From contig NZ_CP142675.1 of the NCBI RefSeq assembly GCF_036365825.1, forward strand, positions 1,736,001-1,800,000: a stretch of DNA of 64,000 nucleotides, in the 5' to 3' direction. Both the position numbers and the translations under genes were made by a program. How positions within the stretch are numbered: the stretch's first letter is position 1; every line of letters starts with the position of its first letter. The notes below the pieces were generated by a model. The model was given only the letters and a program-made list of their open reading frames with translations, did not search any database and was not told the DNA's origin. The DNA is from Qipengyuania sp. HL-TH1. Lineage in GTDB: Bacteria; Pseudomonadota; Alphaproteobacteria; Sphingomonadales; Sphingomonadaceae. Shown here piece after piece: positions 10,459 through 17,499 of the stretch.

Positions 10459-11708
10459 GCGGGCTGGTCGAGATCAATTTCGACGGGATCGTCGGCCCGA
10501 CCCACAATTACGCAGGGCTCAGCCCCGGCAATATCGCCAGCGCGAGCCATCGCGGCGATGCCTCTTTCCCGCGCGCGGCGGCCCTGCAGGGCGTGGCCAA
10601 GATGCGCCGCAATATGGAGCGCGGACTGGCGCAGGGTTTCCTGCTGCCGCTGCCGCGCCCGAACCCCGTTCTGCTGCGCGACCTTGCCATCGGCCCCGAT
10701 ACCGATCGCGCGCTGGTGGCAGCGGCGTGGTCGGCCAGCGCGATGTGGACTGCCAATGCGGCGACCGTCAGCCCCGCGCCCGATACGGCCGACGGGCGCT
10801 GCCATCTGACCCCCGCCAATCTCGTCACCATGGTCCACCGCGCCCAGGAATGGCGCGACACGCAGGCGCAATTGAAGATCGCCTTTGGCGATACGCGGCA
10901 TTTCGCAGTGCATGATGCGATCCCGCCCAGCTTCGGCGACGAGGGCGCGGCCAATCACATGCGGCTGTGCGACAGCCACGACGCCCCCGGAGTCGAGGTG
11001 TTCGTCTATGGCCGCCCCGGCGGACGCTTCCCCGCGCGCCAGCATGAACAGGCCAGCCGTGCGGTCGCGCGCCTCCACGGCCTCGATCCCGCGCGCTGCG
11101 TATTCGTCGAGCAGAACCCCGCGGCCATTGCAGCAGGCGCGTTTCACAACGATGTCGTCGCGGTGGCGAACCAGAACGTGCTGTTCACGCATGAACTCGC
11201 CTTCGCCGATCGCAAGGACGCCTACGAAGCGATTTTCGCCGCCTTTCCCCGCATCCATGTCGTCGAAGTTCCCGCAAGCGCGGTCAGCCTCGAAGAGGCG
11301 ATCCGGACCTATCTGTTCAACGCCCAGCTGCTGACGCTGCCGAGCGGGGAGATGGCGCTGGTGGTGCCGAGCGAATGCCAGGACAGCGCGAGCGTCTGGG
11401 CATGGTGCGAAAGCATGCTCGCCTCGAACGGCCCGATCCGCCACGTCATCCCGGTCGATGTGCGCCAGTCGATGGCGAATGGTGGCGGCCCCGCCTGTCT
11501 GCGGCTGCGCGTGGTGGCCGATCCGGCCACGGTCGATGCGCGGTTCCTGCTCGACGATATGAAGGCGCAGCGAATCGAATCGGTCATCGCAGCCCACTGG
11601 CCCGCGCGGATCGACCCCGAGCAGGTCGGCTCGGATGAACTCGCCAAGGTCGTGATCGAGGCGCGCGAGGCGCTGCTTTCCGTGCTTTCGCTGGACGAAC
11701 TCGCCTGA
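10455..11708 (+). CDS. astB: N-succinylarginine dihydrolase
   Basis: AstB removes two ammonia and CO2 from N-succinylarginine to give N-succinylornithine. The N-terminus VEINFDGIVGPTHNYAGLSPGN is diagnostic. Other family blocks are QNPAAIAAGAFHNDVVAVANQNVLFTHE and MANGGGPACLRLRVV, the latter carrying the catalytic Cys. Length 417 against about 445 in E. coli. The ATG at 10455 overlaps the astA stop (ATGA); a slightly longer in-frame start has no support. Confidence 0.96.
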   Translation: MSGLVEINFDGIVGPTHNYAGLSPGNIASASHRGDASFPRAAALQGVAKMRRNMERGLAQGFLLPLPRPNPVLLRDLAIGPDTDRALVAAAWSASAMWTANAATVSPAPDTADGRCHLTPANLVTMVHRAQEWRDTQAQLKIAFGDTRHFAVHDAIPPSFGDEGAANHMRLCDSHDAPGVEVFVYGRPGGRFPARQHEQASRAVARLHGLDPARCVFVEQNPAAIAAGAFHNDVVAVANQNVLFTHELAFADRKDAYEAIFAAFPRIHVVEVPASAVSLEEAIRTYLFNAQLLTLPSGEMALVVPSECQDSASVWAWCESMLASNGPIRHVIPVDVRQSMANGGGPACLRLRVVADPATVDARFLLDDMKAQRIESVIAAHWPARIDPEQVGSDELAKVVIEAREALLSVLSLDELA

Positions 11709-11835
11709 ACGACGCCGCCTGCGTTAAGACACTGGACCCCTGCGTCGGGCGCTTTTACACTCCATGCAATATTAACCACTGTACATCGCAGTAACGCGCC
11801 GGTGGCACGTGGCTTGCAGGTGTAAAGGGTTAAGG

Positions 11836-12105
11836 GTGGAGGCCAAAGCGAGCGTGTTCGGGAAGATGAAGCGGCTGTTTGTGATCAAGACGCGTCTTGA
11901 GGCGTTTCTGATCATCTTCGCGCTTGCCCTCGGCGCGATGACACGCGGCGCCCATTACACGGTCGAATATCCCGGATGGGGCGGCTATCTGCTGTTCACG
12001 GCAACCGCGGGCGCGGTGTTCCTCGGCGGGGCGAAGATCCTCGACGCGCTGCGCTACGAACGCGAGGCCAAGGCGGCCGCGGAGCGCGATCCGACCGCGG
12101 ACTGA
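11836..12105 (+). CDS. Small two-helix membrane protein, unknown function
   Basis: About 89 residues from the GTG at 11836 (an ATG at 11866 or a start at 11809 are alternatives). A basic N-terminus (MKRLFVIKTRLEA) precedes a hydrophobic helix (FLIIFALALGAMTRGA). A second helix (WGGYLLFTATAGAVFLGGAKIL) and a charged tail (YEREAKAAAERDPTAD) follow. I do not recognise a family. It is monocistronic between astB and the tmRNA gene. Good third-position GC supports coding. Confidence 0.65.
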   Translation: MEAKASVFGKMKRLFVIKTRLEAFLIIFALALGAMTRGAHYTVEYPGWGGYLLFTATAGAVFLGGAKILDALRYEREAKAAAERDPTAD

Positions 12106-12134
12106 GGTCCGCCTGCCAAGCAAATCTGGAAGAA

Positions 12135-12480
12135 GGTGGGGGTTTCTGTTGCTAGCTACCCCCGGAGCCCCGGAATCCGCTTCTGTTGCCCGGTGGGTCC
12201 AACCGCGCTTTAGCTTTGTAAATTCAGGCCGCTAGGCCATCAAATTACGCTGCGAGAGCGAGTGCTTCGTTATCGTTGGCACTTGTGTGTTGTGAACATT
12301 TTTACGGGGTACTCAGCCCGAGCAAAACCACTGCGTTTCAGCACACGTCGATCCTAGTTCGGCCCCGTCATAATCCGCCATTTCAGCGGTTTGTGGTGGA
12401 GCCGCCGGGTACTGCCCCCGGGTCCGTTGTACCTATTACACAGCGCCATTTATCGCCATATCCCGCCGAAACGGGCAGGA
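12135..12480 (-). ncRNA. ssrA: Circularly permuted two-piece tmRNA (alpha-type ssrA)
   Basis: tmRNA rescues stalled ribosomes and adds a degradation tag. On the minus strand the acceptor piece comes first: a T-arm (stem CCGGG/CCCGG) and acceptor strand CGGCTCC ending in ACCA at 12394. After a 27-nt spacer the coding piece begins with GGGGCCG at 12366. The two strands pair with a G-U at the third position, the AlaRS identity element. The tag frame runs from 12280 to the TAA at 12245-12247 and reads ANDNEALALAA. This permuted order is typical of Alphaproteobacteria. The ends are approximate; a TTCACA/TATATG promoter-like pair lies just upstream (about 12482-12515). A G5/C5 hairpin near 12138-12163 marks the 3' side. 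Confidence 0.93.
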
Positions 12481-12591
12481 CCCATATAGACCCTGCCGGC
12501 TTAATGTGAAGTGTATGCAGCCACATACCCGCCGGATGCGGGACGGGCCGTAGCCCTCCCCCCGCACCGCTGGCGGGCAGGCGCGGCAATT

Positions 12592-13023
12592 TTACTTCTT
12601 CAGCGCGTCGCGGATTTCGGTCAGCAGCTCGATCTCGGTCGGACCGGAGGGTGCCGCCGCTTCTTCCTTCTCCTCGAACTCGGCCATCACCTTCTTGGCG
12701 TAGCGCACCAGCAGGAAGATGATGAACGCCAGGATCACGAAGTTGATGATCGCGGTGATGAAGGCGCCGTAACCGATCATCGCAGCGCCTGCTTCCTTGA
12801 GCGCGGCATAGTCGGTGAGCGACCCTTCATAGCCTTCCGGCGTGGTGAGGAGGATGAAATAGCTGGAGAAATCGGCCCCGCCGAACAGCGCGCCGACGAC
12901 CGGCATGATAACCTCGTCGGTTAGCGATGCGACAATCGTACCGAAAGCGCCGGCGATGATGACCGCCACGGCGAGATCGATCACGTTGCCCTTGGCGATA
13001 AAATCCTTGAAATCTTTTAACAT
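12592..13023 (-). CDS. mscL: Large-conductance mechanosensitive channel MscL
   Basis: MscL is a homopentameric inner-membrane safety valve that opens under osmotic downshock. The start MLKDFKDFIAKGNVIDLAVAV holds the amphipathic N-helix and the start of TM1, whose IIAGAFGTIVASL is the conserved pore constriction. TM2 (FITAIINFVILAFIIFLLVRY) and a charged C-terminal helix ending TEIRDALKK complete the 143-residue protein. The ATG at 13023 follows AGGGAC on the minus strand. It is upstream of and co-oriented with ssrA, and divergent from lemA. Confidence 0.97.
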   Translation of the reverse strand: MLKDFKDFIAKGNVIDLAVAVIIAGAFGTIVASLTDEVIMPVVGALFGGADFSSYFILLTTPEGYEGSLTDYAALKEAGAAMIGYGAFITAIINFVILAFIIFLLVRYAKKVMAEFEEKEEAAAPSGPTEIELLTEIRDALKK

Positions 13024-13161
13024 GCGGCAGTCCCTGTTTACCATCGTAATCGTGGGGCTTTCTGCCACTGACACCGCGGGACGACAAGATCGCGTTAATC
13101 TTGAAAGGTCGGAAAGGTGTGCTATCTAGACAAGACACGTTTACCACACGAGGGATTTTTC

Positions 13162-13785
13162 ATGAACCGCTTGGCTGCTTTTCGAACCTCCATTGTCGCT
13201 GCCGCCGCGCTGGTCCTGTCGGCCTGTGGGATCAACTCGGTGCCCGCGGCCGAGGAGACCGCGAAGGCGAAATGGGCCGATGTCGAGGCCGCGTTCCAGG
13301 AACGCGCGAACCTCGTGCCCAATCTCGAGCAGATCGTGATGAGCTCGGCCGAGCAGGAACGCGACACGCTCGAGGCGGTGGTGCAGGCGCGTGCTTCGGC
13401 AACGCGTCCCGAAATCCAGATCGATGGCGACGATCTCGGCGATGCCGAGAAGATGGCGCAGTACCAGGAAGCGCAGAACACCTTCGGCGGCGCGCTGTCG
13501 CGCCTGATGGCCAATGTCGAAGCCTATCCCGAACTGCGCAGCCAGGAAAACTTCGGCCGCTTCATGACCCAGATCGAAGGCCAGGAAAACCGCATCCGCG
13601 TCGCGATCCGCGACTATAACGAGGCGGTCCGCCAGTATAACACCACCATCCGCACCTTCCCCGATACGATCGGCGCGAACATCATCCACGGTGCGGAACC
13701 GATGGTGCCCTACCAGGCAGTCACCGAAGGCGCCGAAACCGCGCCCGAGCTGAACATGCGCTCGGATAGCGACGCCGCGAACTGA
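13162..13785 (+). CDS. lemA: LemA-family lipoprotein
   Basis: About 207 residues. The N-terminus has a signal peptide with lipobox LSAC (AAAALVLSACGINS), so the mature protein is probably lipid-anchored. The rest is the helical LemA fold: KWADVEAAFQERANLVPNLE and SRLMANVEAYPELRSQENF are strong family signatures, and RDYNEAVRQYNTTIRTFP is typical near the C-terminus. The function of LemA is not established. It is followed 11 nt later by a TPM-domain gene and then a second one, the usual LemA/TPM neighbourhood. Confidence 0.93.
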   Translation: MNRLAAFRTSIVAAAALVLSACGINSVPAAEETAKAKWADVEAAFQERANLVPNLEQIVMSSAEQERDTLEAVVQARASATRPEIQIDGDDLGDAEKMAQYQEAQNTFGGALSRLMANVEAYPELRSQENFGRFMTQIEGQENRIRVAIRDYNEAVRQYNTTIRTFPDTIGANIIHGAEPMVPYQAVTEGAETAPELNMRSDSDAAN

Positions 13786-13796
13786 GCGGCGCTGGA

Positions 13797-14651
13797 ATGC
13801 GCACACTCCTCGCCCGCTTGATCCTGCCGCTGGCGGCGGGGCTTGGCCTCCTCGGAGGCCTGGCCCTGCCCGCCGCCGCGCAGACCTTTCCAGAACGCGG
13901 CACCGCGCCGGTGGTCGATGCCGCGAACATCATCGACGATGCCACCGAAGCGGCGCTGACTGCCAAGCTCGATGCTTTCGAGGAAGCAAACCAGCGGCAG
14001 TTCGTGATCCTCACCGTGCCCGATCTCGAAGGTTACGACATTGCCGACTACAGCTATCGGCTGGGGCGCGAATGGGCGCTGGGGGATGCCGAGCGCAATG
14101 ACGGCATCATCCTCGTCGTCGCGCCCAACGAGCGCAAGATGCGCGTCGAGGTGGGCTATGGCCTCGAAGGGGTGATCCCCGATGGGTTGGCTTTCGAATA
14201 TGTCGAGGGCATGAAGCCCTTCTTCCGCGAAGGCGACTATTCGGGCGGCATCGCCTGGGGCGCCGACCAGATCATCACCCAGCTCGAACTGCCGCCCGAA
14301 GAAGCCGCGCGCGTGGCGCAGGAACACACGGCAGAGCGCGACAGCGAAGGCGGCTTTCCCGTGGGCGCGCTGATCTGGCTCGGGTTCATATTCTTCTTTT
14401 TCATCCTGCCGATGTTCCGCGGCGGACGCAGCCGGCGCTATCGCCGCGGCGGCGTGGGCGGGGTCGTGGGCGACATCATCCTGTGGGAAGCCGGCAAGGC
14501 GATTGCCCGCGGCGTCGGCGGCGACGACTGGGGTGGCGGCGGCGGCTGGGGCGGCGGTGGCGGCTTCGGCGGCGGCGGTGGTTTCGGCGGCGGCGGCTTT
14601 TCCGGCGGCGGTGGCAGTTTCGGAGGCGGCGGCGCCTCCGGGGGGTGGTAA
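13797..14651 (+). CDS. TPM-domain (YgcG-type) membrane protein with Gly-rich tail
   Basis: 284 residues. A signal peptide (LILPLAAGLGLLGGLALPAAAQ) precedes a periplasmic TPM domain at about 30-170 (GTAPVVDAANIIDDATEAAL, FVILTVPDLEGYDIADYSYRLGREW, GIILVVAPNERKMRVEVGYGLEGVIPD). One membrane helix follows (GALIWLGFIFFFFILPMF). The cytosolic tail is basic and then almost pure Gly/Phe/Ser repeats (GGGGGFGGGGGFGGGG type), reflected in the GGC-rich DNA at 14520-14650. TPM proteins have been linked to membrane or photosystem maintenance, but their activity in bacteria is uncertain. The stop overlaps the next start by one base (TAATG). Confidence 0.92.
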   Translation: MRTLLARLILPLAAGLGLLGGLALPAAAQTFPERGTAPVVDAANIIDDATEAALTAKLDAFEEANQRQFVILTVPDLEGYDIADYSYRLGREWALGDAERNDGIILVVAPNERKMRVEVGYGLEGVIPDGLAFEYVEGMKPFFREGDYSGGIAWGADQIITQLELPPEEAARVAQEHTAERDSEGGFPVGALIWLGFIFFFFILPMFRGGRSRRYRRGGVGGVVGDIILWEAGKAIARGVGGDDWGGGGGWGGGGGFGGGGGFGGGGFSGGGGSFGGGGASGGW

Positions 14652-15325
14652 TGGGCTATCTTTCGCAAGCCGATCACAAGATCGTATCCGATGCGGTGGC
14701 GCAGGCTGAACTCACCACCAGCGGCGAAATCGTCACCGTGCTGGCCGACCGGAGCGACGAGTACAACGACGTCGTGCTGGTCTGGGCGGCGGCGCTCGCC
14801 TTTTCGGCAATGAGCCTTTTCGCGATGATCCCCCAGCCCTTCATGGATCTGTGGGACGCGCTGGTCGGCGGCTGGACACATGAATGGACCACCGGCGAAC
14901 TGGCGAGCATGACGATTGCGCTGGGGCTGGTCGCCTTCGTGATCGGCTGGCTGCTGGTGAGCTGGGACCCGCTGCGCTTCATGCTGACCCCGGGCCCGGT
15001 GAAGACCGCGCGCACGCATGCCCGCGCGATCAAGCACTTCAAGGTCGGCGCCGAACGGCGCACACATGGCCGCACCGGCGTGCTGCTTTACCTGTCGATG
15101 CGCGAACATCGCGCCGAAATCGTCGCCGACCAGCCGATCGCCGCAATCGTCCCGGCGGAGGTCTGGGGCGAGGCGATGGCGGACATGCTGGCCGAGATCA
15201 AACAGGGCCATATCGCCGAAGGGCTGGCCGCTGGCGTACGCGATGTCGGCCAGGTGCTGTCCGAACATTTCCCGCGCAGCGAGGATGACGAAAACGAATT
15301 GCCCGACCGCCTGATCGAGGTCTGA
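14651..15325 (+). CDS. Second TPM-domain membrane protein
   Basis: 224 residues, coupled to the upstream TPM gene by TAATG. No signal peptide is visible. It starts MGYLSQADHKIVSDAVAQAE with a first TPM segment (TSGEIVTVLADRSDEYND). Two hydrophobic stretches (VVLVWAAALAFSAMSLFAMI; MTIALGLVAFVIGWLLV) interrupt it. The TPM second half follows (RTHGRTGVLLYLSMREHRAEIVADQPI ... EVWGEAMADMLAEIKQGHIAEGLA). It resembles the smaller partner in lemA-TPM-TPM operons. Function unknown. Confidence 0.88.
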   Translation: MGYLSQADHKIVSDAVAQAELTTSGEIVTVLADRSDEYNDVVLVWAAALAFSAMSLFAMIPQPFMDLWDALVGGWTHEWTTGELASMTIALGLVAFVIGWLLVSWDPLRFMLTPGPVKTARTHARAIKHFKVGAERRTHGRTGVLLYLSMREHRAEIVADQPIAAIVPAEVWGEAMADMLAEIKQGHIAEGLAAGVRDVGQVLSEHFPRSEDDENELPDRLIEV

Positions 15326-15327
15326 CC

Positions 15328-15873
15328 ATGTCGGTCCCCGACCATGATGCGGACGAGCAGATCGTCTGGCAGGGCAAGTACATCACCGCGAAGAAACGCG
15401 GGCGGTGGGAATATGTCGGCCGCCCGCGCAATATCCGCGCGGCGGTAATCCTGGCGGTCGACGAGCACGACCATGTCCTGCTGGTCGAACAATATCGCGT
15501 ACCGCTGGGCTGTCCCTGCATCGAACTGCCCGCGGGGCTGATCGGCGACGAGGACGATCTCGCCGACGAGGACCCGCTGGTCGCCACCGGCCGCGAGCTC
15601 GAGGAGGAAACCGGCTACCGCGCCGCCATTCTCGAAGACCAGGGCTGTTTCTGGTCCTCGCCCGGGATGGTCAGCGAAAGCTTCACCCTGGTCCGCGCGC
15701 GCCAGCTGACCAAAGTCGGCGAAGGCGGCGGCGTGGCGGGAGAGAACATCACCGTACACCGCGTCGCGCTGGCCGACATCCAGAGCTTTATCGCCGCCAA
15801 GCGCGCCGATGGTTGCGGGATCGACGTGCGCATGCTCTTGCTGCTGGGACAGGGATTACTGGCAGGAGAGTGA
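15328..15873 (+). CDS. Nudix hydrolase, ADP-ribose pyrophosphatase-like
   Basis: Nudix enzymes cleave nucleoside diphosphates linked to another moiety; this one resembles the ADP-sugar/NudF group. The preceding block ELPAGLIGDED and the catalytic helix GRELEEETGY are clear. The Nudix box spacing is unusual: the Gly-to-Glu gap is 10 residues instead of 5 because of an acidic insertion (DEDDLADED). Length 181. The start lies 2 nt after the TPM gene, so it is in the same transcript. Confidence 0.9.
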   Translation: MSVPDHDADEQIVWQGKYITAKKRGRWEYVGRPRNIRAAVILAVDEHDHVLLVEQYRVPLGCPCIELPAGLIGDEDDLADEDPLVATGRELEEETGYRAAILEDQGCFWSSPGMVSESFTLVRARQLTKVGEGGGVAGENITVHRVALADIQSFIAAKRADGCGIDVRMLLLLGQGLLAGE

Positions 15874-15876
15874 GAG

Positions 15877-16671
15877 ATGGCAAAGGAACGCGAGCCGCGG
15901 TGCGCGGGTAAGCTGGCGCTGATAACGGGTGCGGCGCAGGGTCTGGGGCGCGCGCATGCCACCCGGCTGGCCGAAGAAGGCGCGCGCGTGCTGTGCACCG
16001 ACATCAATGGCGACGGCGCAGCGGAAACCGCTTCGATGATCAACGAGCAGCTGGGTTCCGGCACCGCCTTTGCCATCCAGCACGACGTTACCGATCCGCA
16101 GGCCTGGGAAGCCGCCGTCGCGGCCGCGCGCGAGCAGATGGGCGGGCTCAACGTGCTGGTCAACAACGCCGGGATCGGTGTGGCGGGCAATATCGAGACC
16201 TGCGACTTCGACGACTGGAAGCGCTGTTTTGCGATCAATGTCGATTCGATCTTTCACGGTTGCCAGAAGGCGCTGCCGCTGATGCGCGAACACGCGCCGG
16301 GATCGATCGTGAACATTTCGAGCATTGCGGGGCTGATCGCGAGCGACACGATGCCCGCTTACAACGCCAGCAAGGCTTCGGTGTGGATGCTGAGCAAGTC
16401 GATCGCGCTGCATTGCGCCAAGAAGAACATGCAGATCCGCTGCAATTCGATCCATCCGACCTTCGTCGATACGCCGATCCTCGACGGGACCGCGAAGAAC
16501 CACAATATCGAAAAGGGTGTCCTGCTCGAGAAACTGGCGCGGCAGATCCCGCTCAAGTTCGTGGGCGAACCCAACGATATCGCCAATGCGGTGGTCTATC
16601 TGGCGAGCGATGAAAGCCGCTTCATGACCGGCGCTGAGCTGAAGCTCGACGGCGGCATTTCGGCGATGTGA
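15877..16671 (+). CDS. Short-chain dehydrogenase/reductase (SDR)
   Basis: 264 residues, classical SDR. The nucleotide-binding TGAAQGLG lies near residue 17 and the NNAG motif follows VLV. The catalytic Ser is in IVNISSIAG and the Tyr/Lys in YNASKAS. The C-terminus MTGAELKLDGGISAM is typical. Acidic residues after beta-2 (CTDING) suggest NAD(H) rather than NADP(H). The sequence resembles hydroxysteroid or generic alcohol dehydrogenases, but the substrate cannot be read from it. It follows the Nudix gene by 3 nt and ends the operon. Confidence 0.92.
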   Translation: MAKEREPRCAGKLALITGAAQGLGRAHATRLAEEGARVLCTDINGDGAAETASMINEQLGSGTAFAIQHDVTDPQAWEAAVAAAREQMGGLNVLVNNAGIGVAGNIETCDFDDWKRCFAINVDSIFHGCQKALPLMREHAPGSIVNISSIAGLIASDTMPAYNASKASVWMLSKSIALHCAKKNMQIRCNSIHPTFVDTPILDGTAKNHNIEKGVLLEKLARQIPLKFVGEPNDIANAVVYLASDESRFMTGAELKLDGGISAM

Positions 16672-16691
16672 CCCGGGGGCCGGAATCAAGA

Positions 16692-16711
16692 GAGGGGCCA
16701 GATGGCCCCTC
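16692..16711 (+). terminator. Hairpin terminator after the SDR gene
   Basis: A near-perfect GAGGGGCCA/TGGCCCCTC stem with a 2-base GA loop lies 20 nt after the SDR stop and is followed by CCGGTTTTCTCTGTTTT. It probably ends the lemA-TPM-TPM-Nudix-SDR transcript. Confidence 0.6.
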
Positions 16712-16775
16712 CCGGTTTTCTCTGTTTTGAGCCACGACCGGCACGAAAACCGGGTCGGTTGGCGCGAGGCCGTGG

Positions 16776-16997
16776 TCAGTCGGCGATCAGTCCGATCGCG
16801 AGGTAGATCAGGATGAAGCTGCCGAAGCCGAGCAGCGTTCCTGCGACGAACCCGATACGAACCCAGGTGACGTCGATGCCGAAGTAGCGGGCGATGCCGG
16901 AGCAGACGCCCATCAGCTTGCCGCCATTGCGGTCGAGCGCGAAGCTCTTGCTGGGGCGGACGGCGCGGTCCTCATCGCGGTGCTTCAGCTGGCTCAT
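16776..16997 (-). CDS. PspC-domain membrane protein
   Basis: A 73-residue PspC-domain protein. It has a basic N-terminal part (FALDRNGGKLMGVCSGIARYFGIDVTWVRIGFV) and one membrane helix (GTLLGFGSFILIYLAIGLIA). In E. coli, PspC is part of the phage-shock envelope stress response; stand-alone small PspC proteins like this are common and less well understood. Its ATG overlaps the stop of the upstream 38-residue microprotein (ATGA), so translation is coupled. Confidence 0.92.
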   Translation of the reverse strand: MSQLKHRDEDRAVRPSKSFALDRNGGKLMGVCSGIARYFGIDVTWVRIGFVAGTLLGFGSFILIYLAIGLIAD

Positions 16998-17110
16998 ACG
17001 ATCACTCCATTGGGCGAGGCCGGGAGGATAGCCGTGGCGAAGGCCACTGCCGAGAGGACGAGCGAGAAGGCAGCTGCGAAGAGCTTGTTGCCGTTTTCCG
17101 AGTTGAACAT
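16994..17110 (-). CDS. Microprotein A: 38-residue single-helix protein coupled to pspC
   Basis: A 38-residue product starting MFNSENGNKLFAAAFSLV and ending AILPASPNGVIV. It is a single hydrophobic helix (FAAAFSLVLSAVAFATAIL) with a polar N-terminus. The start at 17110 has a strong ribosome site (AAAGGAAAGGAATT before ATG). Its TGA overlaps the pspC ATG. It is clearly paralogous to the 39-residue protein at 17152-17271. I do not recognise the family; a membrane or secreted peptide regulating PspC is only a guess. Confidence 0.75.
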   Translation of the reverse strand: MFNSENGNKLFAAAFSLVLSAVAFATAILPASPNGVIV

Positions 17111-17151
17111 AATTCCTTTCCTTTCGATGCGAGAGTGCGTGATCGGGGCGA

Positions 17152-17271
17152 TCAGGCGATGAAGCCGGCGGGGCTGGCGGGGACGATCGCAGCGGCCATG
17201 AAGACGGCCGAGATGCTGAGAGCGAAGATGGCGGCGAGAGCGCGGTTGCTGGCGTTTTCGAAGGTGTTCAT
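17152..17271 (-). CDS. Microprotein B: 39-residue paralogue of microprotein A
   Basis: A 39-residue product starting MNTFENASNRALAAIFAL and ending AIVPASPAGFIA, preceded by an AGGAGA ribosome site. It shares with microprotein A the pattern EN-x-N-K/R, AA-x-F-x-L, SAV, AI-L/V-PASP-x-G and the same length and topology. It lies 41 nt upstream of microprotein A. The duplication, strong ribosome sites and conserved C-terminal PASP-x-G argue that both are real genes. Function unknown. Confidence 0.72.
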   Translation of the reverse strand: MNTFENASNRALAAIFALSISAVFMAAAIVPASPAGFIA

Positions 17272-17419
17272 TGTGGTTCTCCTGATCCTTGGTTTGTTTG
17301 GCCCCGGACCATCCGGGATATCCCAATGATTGCAACGGGTGTGCCAAACTCGAAAAACCGCAGATTTCCGCCATTTCTTGCTGAACAGCCCGATCCCGAT
17401 CCGTTCATCAATCCGAAAG

Positions 17420-17438
17420 GTTGGGAAATTTCCCCAAC
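17420..17438. promoter_or_regulatory. 19-bp palindrome between microprotein B and recF
   Basis: The sequence GTTGGGAAATTTCCCCAAC is an almost perfect inverted repeat in the 228-bp divergent intergenic region, 149 bp upstream of microprotein B and 62 bp upstream of recF. It could be an operator for either gene. The regulator is unknown. Confidence 0.35.
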
Positions 17439-17499
17439 TGTTGGATATGCGCCTTTCGAGTAGCAGGGTCCGCGCGCCCGCGCTATCGCCAGCCGACCC

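Noticed and set aside
12276..12509. 77-codon plus frame in the mscL/astB gap
   Set aside because: The DNA is explained by the tmRNA acceptor and coding pieces on the other strand.
14517..14650. GGC-rich tandem repeat
   Set aside because: It encodes the Gly-rich tail of the TPM protein and has no regular repeat unit of a satellite or CRISPR.
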